Assembly: GCF_000716535.1 (NCBI RefSeq)
Contig: NZ_JNWV01000003.1
Coordinates: 62,001 to 126,000, forward strand
DNA from: Streptomyces flaveolus
GTDB lineage: Bacteria; Actinomycetota; Actinomycetes; Streptomycetales; Streptomycetaceae
Length of the DNA stretch: 64,000 bases
Direction: 5' to 3'
The position numbers and the translations under genes are program-made. The notes below the pieces were generated by a model that saw nothing but the letters and a program-made list of their open reading frames with translations, was not told the DNA's origin and searched no databases. Numbering within the stretch: position 1 is the first letter of the stretch; each line of letters begins with the position of its first letter. Positions 17,975 to 24,652 of the stretch are shown here, one piece after another.

Positions 17975-18778
17975 GTGGTGCTCGTTCCCGGTCGTCGTGT
18001 GGCGCTTCTCGGCGGGGGCTTCTCCACGGACGAGGACGGGCTGCTGGACGACTGGCTGCTCCCCCGTGCGAGGAACCCCCGCCCCAGGGTGTGCTTCGTG
18101 CCCACGGCGAGCGGCGACGCGCCCGGGTACGTCGACCAGTTCCTGCGCGCCTTCCGCCCCCGTGACTGCGCACCCGCCGTACTGCCGCTGTTCCGGCGCG
18201 AGTTGGACGACGACGCGCTGCGCGCGTTCGTGCTCGCCCAGGACGTGGTGTACGTCGGCGGCGGCAACACCGCGAACATGCTGGCCGTCTGGCGCGTGCA
18301 CGGCGTGGACCGGCTGCTGCGGGAGGCCTACGACCGGGGGACGGTGCTGTGCGGGATCAGCGCCGGTGCCAACTGCTGGGCCGACGCCTCGCACACCGAC
18401 TCCTTCGGTCCGCTCGCCTCGCTGCGGGACGGGCTGGGCCTGCTGCCGGGTTCCGTCTGCCCGCACTACGACAGCGAGCCGGGCCGCCGCCCCGCCTACC
18501 GGCAAGCCGTCGCCGAGGGGACGCTCCCCGGCGGCTGGGCGCTGGAGGACGGCGTGGGTGCCCTGTTCACGGACGGACACCTGACGGAGGCGGTGACGCG
18601 GAGGCCGGGGGCACGGCTGTACCGGGTGGACCCGGCGACGCCGGGGACGCCGGGGACGCCGGGGACGCCGGGGACGCCGGGGACGCCGGGGACGCCGGGG
18701 ACGCCGGGGACGCCGGGTGAGCATGGAGGCGCCGGCGAGCGCCCGGTGCCCTGTCGCCCGCTCGGGACGGCCGCGTGA
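17975..18778 (+). CDS. Peptidase E (S51) with (Thr-Pro-Gly)9 tail
   Basis: Cytosolic dipeptidase-E type serine peptidase of 267 residues. The glutamine-amidotransferase-like fold shows VALLGGGFSTDEDG, then VVYVGGGNTANMLAVW and the nucleophile elbow CGISAGANCW, with Ser as catalytic residue. GTG 17975 is chosen because GAAGGGGGT lies six bases upstream. After the usual end of the family (about residue 220) comes a run of nine Thr-Pro-Gly triplets encoded by a 9-bp tandem repeat and a short non-conserved tail, so the C-terminus has been extended by repeat growth. It converges on the WGR gene with a 7-base gap. Confidence 0.87.
   Translation: MVLVPGRRVALLGGGFSTDEDGLLDDWLLPRARNPRPRVCFVPTASGDAPGYVDQFLRAFRPRDCAPAVLPLFRRELDDDALRAFVLAQDVVYVGGGNTANMLAVWRVHGVDRLLREAYDRGTVLCGISAGANCWADASHTDSFGPLASLRDGLGLLPGSVCPHYDSEPGRRPAYRQAVAEGTLPGGWALEDGVGALFTDGHLTEAVTRRPGARLYRVDPATPGTPGTPGTPGTPGTPGTPGTPGTPGEHGGAGERPVPCRPLGTAA
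18638..18718 (+). repeat. 9-bp tandem repeat inside peptidase E gene
   Basis: Nine copies of ACGCCGGGG (the last ends in T) in frame, encoding residues 222-248 as collagen-like Thr-Pro-Gly. Eight copies are identical, which suggests recent expansion. Confidence 0.95.
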
Positions 18779-18785
18779 CCCGGCG

Positions 18786-20237
18786 TCAGAGCAGACGGCG
18801 GATGTCGCCGCGGACGCGGTAGAAGCCGCCCGCCGCCGGGTGCAGGGCGTCCACGACGTACCGTGCGCCGGGTTCGCGTATCGCGCGCGGGAACTGGACC
18901 TTCCAGGACGAGTCGTAGCCGTCGGAGACCACGTGGACGCGCAGTCGGCCGCCGTCCTGGACGCACTCGACCACCACCGAGCCCGCGGGCGCCTGGGTGA
19001 CGGTGGCCACCGCGGCGACCGCCGTGGCCGGGGCGTACGTCGGTGTGACGGCGGCGAGCTTGACGTCCCGCACCACCGGCACCGTGCCCTGCTGGGCCGC
19101 CGAGACGGCCGCCTCGCTCGCGTCGACGCACACCAGCGAACCGTCGGTGGTGACCAGGTACAGCCGCTCGTCGCGGTACTGCATCGACAGCGCCGAGCCG
19201 CTGCCCGTGCCGAGCTTCCACAACCGCGTGCCGTCCTGGTCGAAGCAGTAGACGGACGAGGCCGCGTCCCCGGCGAACACGAACCGGCCGCCGGGCGAGG
19301 TGGCGCACGAGTACACCGCGCTGTCGCACGCGTACGTCGCCTCGATGGCGCCGGTGTCCTTGGACAGCCGCTGCACCACGCGGTGCGCGGTGCCCGCGTA
19401 CACCGCGTCCTGTTCCTGCCAGCCGAAGAGCACGCCGCCCTTCGTGGGGGTGTGCCACAGCTCGCCGCCGCCGTCCGGGGCGTAGGCGGTGACGCCCCGG
19501 TGGTGGCCGTGGTAGACGGCCCGGTCGTCGGCGCGGACCATCCAGGCGTGCTCGCCCTGGCTGCGGCGGGACCACTGGTGTTCGTCCTCGTGGTCGATGA
19601 CGGTGAGCCGGCCCGCGCGGTCCGAGACGTCCAGGACGCCCTCGTGGATGTCCAGCCAGAAGATGTCGACGTCGGCGGCGATGTCGTAGGCGGCGAAGGG
19701 GAGTTTGGAGGACAGGTCGTAGACCTTGCCGTCGTCGCAGCCGGCGTAGATCCAGAAGTCGTCCGCGACCAGGCACTTCACCCCGTCGGGCAGGCTGAAC
19801 CGGGCCAGGACGGCGCCCTGGTGGTCCAGGGTGTAGACGTCTCCGGCCTGGTTGCCCACCCAGCAGCGGTCGTCGTCGACATGGATGCCGAACGCGGCGG
19901 AGCCGGTGCGGAAGCGCCAGAGCACCGGGGCCACGGCACGGGCCGTGGACGGCGCGGAGCTGACCTGACGGCGGGTCACCGCGCGGGGCGCCCGCTGACC
20001 CCGCACCGCCGGGGCGTAGCCCTTGCGGACCTTCTCCCCCACCTTCCTCGCGGCGGCGGCCCGCGCCTTCTCCGCGGTCGGGAACGTCGTCGTCTGCGTC
20101 TGTCCGGCCGCGCCGATCCTGCCGTACCGCACCGTCACCACCTGTCCGTCGACGGTGACTTCGTAGAACTTGTGGGCGCCGTCGCCCTCCTGCGACAGCT
20201 CCAGGTACGTCGTCGACACCGCGGACGCCGTGGACAT
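18786..20237 (-). CDS. WGR domain fused to a PQQ-type beta-propeller
   Basis: Protein of 483 residues. The N-terminus is a WGR domain (FYEVTVDGQVVTVRYGRIGAAGQTQ, then an Ala/Lys-rich helix), the module found in PARPs and MolR-like proteins where it binds nucleic acid or partner domains. From about residue 100 a run of short beta-repeats (AAFGIHVDDDRCWVGN, FWIYAGCDDGKVYDL, RLYLVTTDGSLVCVD) forms a seven-bladed-type propeller like PQQ/WD proteins. A C-terminal strand-rich part (from about 410) is unassigned. No signal peptide, so it is cytoplasmic. A strong GGGGGAGGGG ribosome site precedes ATG 20237. Function unknown; probably a scaffold or sensor. Confidence 0.8.
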   Translation of the reverse strand: MSTASAVSTTYLELSQEGDGAHKFYEVTVDGQVVTVRYGRIGAAGQTQTTTFPTAEKARAAAARKVGEKVRKGYAPAVRGQRAPRAVTRRQVSSAPSTARAVAPVLWRFRTGSAAFGIHVDDDRCWVGNQAGDVYTLDHQGAVLARFSLPDGVKCLVADDFWIYAGCDDGKVYDLSSKLPFAAYDIAADVDIFWLDIHEGVLDVSDRAGRLTVIDHEDEHQWSRRSQGEHAWMVRADDRAVYHGHHRGVTAYAPDGGGELWHTPTKGGVLFGWQEQDAVYAGTAHRVVQRLSKDTGAIEATYACDSAVYSCATSPGGRFVFAGDAASSVYCFDQDGTRLWKLGTGSGSALSMQYRDERLYLVTTDGSLVCVDASEAAVSAAQQGTVPVVRDVKLAAVTPTYAPATAVAAVATVTQAPAGSVVVECVQDGGRLRVHVVSDGYDSSWKVQFPRAIREPGARYVVDALHPAAGGFYRVRGDIRRLL

Positions 20238-20367
20238 GGCACACCCCTCCCCCAGACGGACCCGCGGCCGTTCCAGCAGGTCCTCAACTGCTTCTCACCG
20301 TAAGGGCACCCACTGACAATCACCCCGGGCCCCGGGACCGGCCCGGGACCGGGAGCGCAGGTGTCCG

Positions 20368-21972
20368 TCAGGCAAGGGCAACGAGGTCGCGGTAGTCCTC
20401 GTTCCAGAGGTCCTCGTCCGCGTCCGGCAGGAGCAGCACCCGGTCCGGTCGCAGCGCGTCGACGGCGCCCTCGTCGTGCGTGACCATCACGATCGCGCCG
20501 GGGTAGGAGCCGACCGCCGTCAGCACCTCGTCGCGGGAGGCAGGGTCGAGGTTGTTCGTCGGCTCGTCCAGCAGCAGGACGTTCGCCCCGGAGTGGACCA
20601 GGGCGGCCAGCGCCAGCCGGGTCTTCTCGCCGCCGGACAGCACACCGGCCGGCTTGTCGGCGTCGTCGCCGCCGAAGAGGAAGGCGCCGAGGACCCGCCG
20701 CGCCTCGCCGGGGGCCAGGTGTGGCGCCGCCAGGGTGAGGTTGTCCAGGACCGTACGGCCGGTGTCCAGCGTGTCGTGCTCCTGGGCGAAGTAGCCGAGG
20801 CGCAGTCCGTGCCCGTGCACCACCCGTCCCCCGTCCGGCCGTTCGGAGCCGGCCAGGATGCGCAACAGCGTGGTCTTGCCCGCGCCGTTGAGGCCGAGCA
20901 CGACCAGCCGGCTGCCCCGGTCCACCGCCAGGTCCACCCCGTCGAGGACGCGGTGGCCGCCGTAGGACTTGGTGAGGCCGATCGCGCCGAGCGGGGTCCG
21001 CCCGCACGGCGCGGGCTCGGGCAGCCGGATCCGCGCGGTCCTCTCGGTGCGCCGGGCCGGTTCCAGCCCGGCCAGCATCCGGTCGGCGCGCCGGGACATG
21101 CTCCGGGCCATGGTGGCGGTGGCGGAGCGGGCCTTCATCCGGTCGGCCTGGGCGTGCAGCGCGGCGGCCTTGCGCTCGGCGCTCGCCCGCTCGCGGGTGC
21201 GGCGTCGCTCGTCCGCGTCCCGCCGGCTCAGGTAGGTCCGCCAGCCCGTGTTGTGGATGTCGATCGTCGCCCGGGTGGCGTCCAGGTGGAAGACGCGGTT
21301 GACGGCGTCGGCGAGCAGGGCGGTGTCGTGGCTGATCACCACGAGGCCGCCCTGGTGGCCCTGGAGGAAGGCGCGCAGCCAGGCGAGCGAGTCGGCGTCG
21401 AGGTGGTTGGTCGGCTCGTCCAGCAGCAGGGTGCGGTCGGTTCCGGCGAACAGGATGCGGGCGAGTTCCACACGGCGTTTCTGTCCGCCGGAGAGGGCGC
21501 CGACCGGCTCGTCCAGCACCCGTTCGGGCAGCCCGAGCCCGGCCGCGACCCGGGCCGCCTCGGCCTCGGCGGCATATCCGCCGGCGGTCTGGAAGGCGGC
21601 TTCGGCGCGGGCGTAGGCACCCATCGCCCGTTCCAGCGCGGTCGCGTCGGCGGCGTCGGCCATCGCCGCCTCCGCTTGGCGCAGGGCGCGCAGCGCGCTG
21701 TCGAGACCGCGGACGGACAGGATCCGGTCGGTGACGGTCACGGCCGGGTCGGTGGCGCGCGAGTCCTGCGCCAGGAATCCGACCGGACTGGTGCGGGTGA
21801 TGACGCCGGCAGCCGGCCTGGACCGCCCGGCGAGGGCGGTCAGCAGGGTGGTCTTGCCGGCGCCGTTGCGGCCCACCAGGCCGATCCGGTCCCCGGGCGA
21901 GACGGTGAAGGAGACTCCGGAGAGCAGGAGGCGGGCGCCGGCACGCAGCTCGGCATCACGAACGGTGATCAT
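20368..21972 (-). CDS. ABC-F subfamily ATPase (ribosome-protection/translation factor type)
   Basis: Soluble tandem-ATPase protein of 534 residues without membrane segments. First cassette: GLVGRNGAGKTTLL, LSGGQKRR and LLLDEPTNHLDADS; a charged linker of about 80 residues (RDADERRRTRERASAERKAA onward) between the cassettes; second cassette: VLGLNGAGKTTLL, LSGGEKTRLA and LLLDEPTNNLD. This is ABC-F, a family that rescues ribosomes or confers resistance to ribosome-targeting antibiotics. The linker length and the regulated leader ahead of it are consistent with the resistance branch, but the drug cannot be predicted. ATG 21972 has GGAG nine bases upstream, and that GGAG can be hidden in a stem with the leader ORF. 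Confidence 0.9.
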   Translation of the reverse strand: MITVRDAELRAGARLLLSGVSFTVSPGDRIGLVGRNGAGKTTLLTALAGRSRPAAGVITRTSPVGFLAQDSRATDPAVTVTDRILSVRGLDSALRALRQAEAAMADAADATALERAMGAYARAEAAFQTAGGYAAEAEAARVAAGLGLPERVLDEPVGALSGGQKRRVELARILFAGTDRTLLLDEPTNHLDADSLAWLRAFLQGHQGGLVVISHDTALLADAVNRVFHLDATRATIDIHNTGWRTYLSRRDADERRRTRERASAERKAAALHAQADRMKARSATATMARSMSRRADRMLAGLEPARRTERTARIRLPEPAPCGRTPLGAIGLTKSYGGHRVLDGVDLAVDRGSRLVVLGLNGAGKTTLLRILAGSERPDGGRVVHGHGLRLGYFAQEHDTLDTGRTVLDNLTLAAPHLAPGEARRVLGAFLFGGDDADKPAGVLSGGEKTRLALAALVHSGANVLLLDEPTNNLDPASRDEVLTAVGSYPGAIVMVTHDEGAVDALRPDRVLLLPDADEDLWNEDYRDLVALA

Positions 21973-21979
21973 GCGGAAA

Positions 21980-22047
21980 CGCTCCGAATCAGCGAGAGGA
22001 CACACTTCTGGCGTGGAAGCGGGTCCTCGGCTAGGAGATTCGGGGCG
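21980..22047 (-). promoter_or_regulatory. Predicted attenuator stem hiding the ABC-F ribosome site
   Basis: In the transcript, CGCCCCGAATC (22047-22037, inside the leader ORF) can pair with GATTCGGAGCG (21990-21980, which includes the GGAG ribosome site of the ABC-F gene): ten of eleven positions pair. Within the loop GAGGAC and GTCCTC (22028-22023 and 22001-21996) form a second 6-bp stem. A ribosome on the leader would open the outer stem and free the ribosome site. The structure is read by eye, not folded. Confidence 0.6.
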
Positions 22048-22054
22048 TCGACAT
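22031..22054 (-). CDS. Leader peptide MSTPRIS ahead of ABC-F gene
   Basis: Short open frame of seven codons (ATG TCG ACG CCC CGA ATC TCC, stop TAG), ending 58 bases before the ABC-F start. Codons 3-6 make up one arm of the stem that covers the ABC-F ribosome site. A TACCGT -10-like box ends six bases before its ATG, so the messenger may start at or near the A of ATG and be leaderless. It resembles the short regulatory peptides ahead of erm and ABC-F resistance genes. Confidence 0.55.
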   Translation of the reverse strand: MSTPRIS

Positions 22055-22059
22055 GCGGT

Positions 22060-22100
22060 CACGGTAACGGAGAGGCCCGCCCCGGCGCATGCCGTTTTCC
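22060..22100 (-). promoter_or_regulatory. Candidate promoter of the ABC-F unit
   Basis: On the minus strand TACCGT (22066-22061) is a good -10 box. No good -35 hexamer lies 17-18 bases upstream; instead a GAAAAC tract, rare in this G+C-rich sequence, sits just upstream of that position (about 22094-22099). This layout, weak -35 with an A tract before it, resembles WhiB7/WblC-activated promoters. Confidence 0.4.
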
Positions 22101-22140
22101 GGCAGGGCCGACGCGGGCGTTCACCGACGGCGCGGGGCGG

Positions 22141-22262
22141 GTCCGCCAGGGGGTGGGCGACTCCGGGGCAAGCCGCCAGGGGCGGACGACTCCGGGGCAA
22201 GCCGCCAGGGGCGGACGGTTCCGGACGAGGCCGCCAAGAGGGCGGACGGCAGTAACTAGGCC
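22141..22262. repeat. About 29-bp imperfect tandem repeat with internal hairpins
   Basis: Four units and a partial fifth, each starting GCCGCCAGGGGCGGAC or similar and ending ACTCCGGGGCAA or a variant. Each unit can form a short CCGCC/GGCGG hairpin. The array begins over the last codons of the SDR gene and fills the gap to the ABC-F leader, so it may terminate SDR transcription. Confidence 0.7.
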
Positions 22263-22960
22263 GCCAGTTGGGGGTACATCGCGGCCAGGTCTCCGGAGAG
22301 GCCCGCCTTGACCTGCCGGCTGATGTCATCCGCCAGCACCTCGTACGCCCCGGCCTCGACGCCGTCGAGGGCGAGCGCGGCGACGTCCCCGGGGGCGGAC
22401 TTGGGCCCGTCCACGTGGGCCGCCATGTCGGTGTCGACGTAGCCGACGTGCAGGCCGGTGACCCCGATGCCCCGGGCGCCCAGCTCCAGGCGGAGCGAGT
22501 TGGTCTGCGACCACAGGGCCGCCTTGGTGGCGCTGTAGGAGCCGGCGAGCGCGATCCAGGAAAGCACGGAGTGGACGTTGAGGAGGTGTCCGCCGCCGTT
22601 GCGCTCGATGGCCGGCACGAAGGCGCGGGTGACCAGCAGGGGTCCGTAGAAGTTGGTCTCGAACTCCCGGCGTACGTCCTCCACCGCGGCGTCCAGGAAG
22701 GAGTGCGCGCCGACCGAGATGCCGGCGTTGTTGATCAGGACGGTGACGTCCTGGGCCTGCGCCGCCGCGGCCGCGACGGACGCGGGGTCGGTGACCTCCA
22801 GCGCGAGGGGTACGGCGTCGGGGTGCGTGACGCTGCGCGGGTCGCGGGCCGTGGCGTACACCTTGGACGCGCCACGCGCGTACAGCTCCTCCACCAGCGC
22901 CTTGCCCAGGCCGCGGCTGCCTCCGGTGACCAGCGCGACAGAGTTCTTGATCGCCGTCAT
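22256..22960 (-). CDS. Short-chain dehydrogenase/reductase
   Basis: Classical SDR of 234 residues. NAD(P) site TGGSRGLGKAL (about 12), NNAG as LINNAGISVG, catalytic Ser in HSVLSWIALAGSYSATKAAL with the YxxxK pair, and the usual G-x-V-D-T-D-M strand. ATG 22960 is chosen (GGGAG six bases upstream); the ATG at 22966 abuts the ribosome site. The substrate is unknown. The promoter region carries two tandem palindromes typical of TetR control, but no TetR gene is adjacent. Confidence 0.9.
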   Translation of the reverse strand: MTAIKNSVALVTGGSRGLGKALVEELYARGASKVYATARDPRSVTHPDAVPLALEVTDPASVAAAAAQAQDVTVLINNAGISVGAHSFLDAAVEDVRREFETNFYGPLLVTRAFVPAIERNGGGHLLNVHSVLSWIALAGSYSATKAALWSQTNSLRLELGARGIGVTGLHVGYVDTDMAAHVDGPKSAPGDVAALALDGVEAGAYEVLADDISRQVKAGLSGDLAAMYPQLAA

Positions 22961-22973
22961 ATCCATCTCCCAA

Positions 22974-23017
22974 GTCGGAAACCGATCGGTTTCCGACCAC
23001 TGTAAACCGATCGGTTT
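22974..23017. promoter_or_regulatory. Two tandem palindromic operators before the SDR gene
   Basis: A perfect 24-bp palindrome (22974-22997, half-site GTCGGAAACCGA) is followed 25 bp centre to centre by a second palindrome with the 14-bp core AAACCGATCGGTTT (23004-23017). The shared core and helical spacing suggest two cooperating TetR-type dimers. Confidence 0.8.
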
Positions 23018-23525
23018 CCAGCGGCAAGCCGTCATTCGCGTCGCTTATGAGCGTGAACGGCAAGGACGGACGGGCGGAGACGCCGCTGCCCGCAGGACGG
23101 GACCGGGCGGTGTGACCGGGCGGTGTCCGGCGGGGAGGTGTCCGGCGGGGCGGGGAACGGCCCGAGCGCATGGATTAACCGTTCCCCGCTCCCGCCGGTC
23201 GGCCCGTCACCGCCGCGCGGCTGAGCGACGTGCCGGTCTGTGGGGGTGCGCCCTCGGGCGGACGTGTCCGGATCCCGATCCTGTTCCGACCCTGCGACGC
23301 CGGGCCCGCGCGGGCCATCCGAAGGGGTCCGGCCGGGTGAGGCGACGCACGGACGGCGCAGCCTCGGCACGGATGCCCCACCCCCACACTGGCGGTCCGC
23401 GCGTCACGCCAGGTCGGCGGCCTGCGGGAACTCCCGACGCGGCCACGGGAGTTGAGTGCTATGTGGGAAGCTGTGCCCGGCCGTGCGCGGACCGAGGCCG
23501 TGACGGTCGTCGAGAGGAGCTCAGC
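23018..23525. other. Intergenic region between SDR and methyltransferase genes
   Basis: About 500 bases with no gene I can support. It holds short direct repeats near 23104-23155 (ACCGGGCGGTGT twice, then GGTGTCCGGCGGGG twice) and presumably the promoter of the methyltransferase gene; no convincing -10/-35 pair was picked. Confidence 0.5.
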
Positions 23526-24323
23526 GTGGTACAGGACGGCTTCGAGGCCGTGAACATCGACACCAGCAAACCGCATCCCGCGCGGATCTACGACTATCTG
23601 CTGGGCGGCAAGGACAACTACGAGGTGGACCAGCAGGCCGGTGACCAACTCGCCGCCGCGGCGCCCGAGGCGCGGATCGGTGTGCGGGCCAACCGGGCCT
23701 TCCTGCGGCGCGCCGTCCGGTACGTCGTCGGCAGCGGGGTCCGCCAGATCCTGGACATCGGCACCGGGCTGCCCACCTCGCCGAACGTGCACGAGGTCGC
23801 GCAGTCGGTGGCTCCGGACGTCCGCGTGGCCTACGTCGACAACGACCCGATCGTGGCCGCGCACGGCAACGCCCTGCTCAGCCGGTCCGGCACGACCCGC
23901 ATCATCCTCGGCGACCTGCGGGAACCGCGGTCCGTCCTGGACCACCCCGACGTCCGCCACCTCATCGACTTCGACCAGCCGGTCGCCCTGTTCCTCGTCG
24001 CCGTCCTGCACTTCCTCACCGACGCGGACCGGCCCGCCGAGATCGTCGCCACGCTGCGCGACGCGTTGCCCGAGGGCAGCTTCCTGGTGCTCTCGCACGC
24101 CACCGGCGACTTCGCCGACCGCAGCGCCGCGCAGGCCGTGTACTCGAACGCCACCGCCTCCCTGAACCTGCGCACCCACTCGGAGGTGGAGCGGTTCTTC
24201 GAGGGCTTCGACCTCGTCGAGCCCGGCCTGGCCCAGGTCCCGTTCTGGCGCCCGGACACCCCGCCGCCGCCCCACTCGACGGAGATCGGCTTCTACGGCG
24301 GCGTGGCCCGCAAGACCGCCTGA
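23526..24323 (+). CDS. DUF574-type SAM-dependent methyltransferase (Methyltransf_19)
   Basis: Protein of 265 residues from the streptomycete-typical DUF574 family. Family marks are NIDTSKPHPARIYDYLLGGKDNYEVD near the N-terminus, the SAM motif QILDIGTGLPTSPNVHEVA, then VAYVDNDPIVAAHGNALL, and the C-terminal HSTEIGFYGGVARK. GTG 23526 follows AGGAG with seven-base spacing. The substrates of this family, which occurs in many copies per genome, are not known. Single gene with a strong terminator. Confidence 0.9.
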   Translation: MVQDGFEAVNIDTSKPHPARIYDYLLGGKDNYEVDQQAGDQLAAAAPEARIGVRANRAFLRRAVRYVVGSGVRQILDIGTGLPTSPNVHEVAQSVAPDVRVAYVDNDPIVAAHGNALLSRSGTTRIILGDLREPRSVLDHPDVRHLIDFDQPVALFLVAVLHFLTDADRPAEIVATLRDALPEGSFLVLSHATGDFADRSAAQAVYSNATASLNLRTHSEVERFFEGFDLVEPGLAQVPFWRPDTPPPPHSTEIGFYGGVARKTA

Positions 24324-24334
24324 CCGACGGACCC

Positions 24335-24369
24335 GCGCCCGGTCCCCGCGGCGCGCGGGGACCGGGCGC
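24335..24369. terminator. Strong hairpin terminator after the methyltransferase gene
   Basis: Perfect 15-bp stem (24335-24349 with 24355-24369) around a 5-base loop, 11 bases past the stop. More GC-only inverted repeats follow to about 24415. Confidence 0.75.
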
Positions 24370-24512
24370 CGCGGGGACCGGGCCCGCGGCGCGCGGGCCC
24401 GCGGCGCGCGGGCCGACGGCACGGAGGCGGCCGCCCCGATGCCTCGCCGTGGGCTCGGGGAGGATGCCGGGCGGACGGATCGGCCGGGGGCCCGGCCTGG
24501 TTCACCGGCGCT

Positions 24513-24567
24513 CCCGTCGGCCCGTCGACCCGTCGCCCGTCGCCCCGTCGCCCCGTCGCCCCGTCGG
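24513..24567. repeat. 7-8-bp tandem repeat (CCCGTCG)
   Basis: About seven head-to-tail copies of CCCGTCG or CCCCGTCG with small spacing changes, in the gap before the ligase gene. Confidence 0.8.
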
Positions 24568-24652
24568 CAGGTCTCTCCCGTTCGCTTGGTGGCCGTCCGC
24601 CGCTGGTGCCACGCTGGGGGGAGAGGTGTCCGATGAGGGAGCTGGAGGGTCG

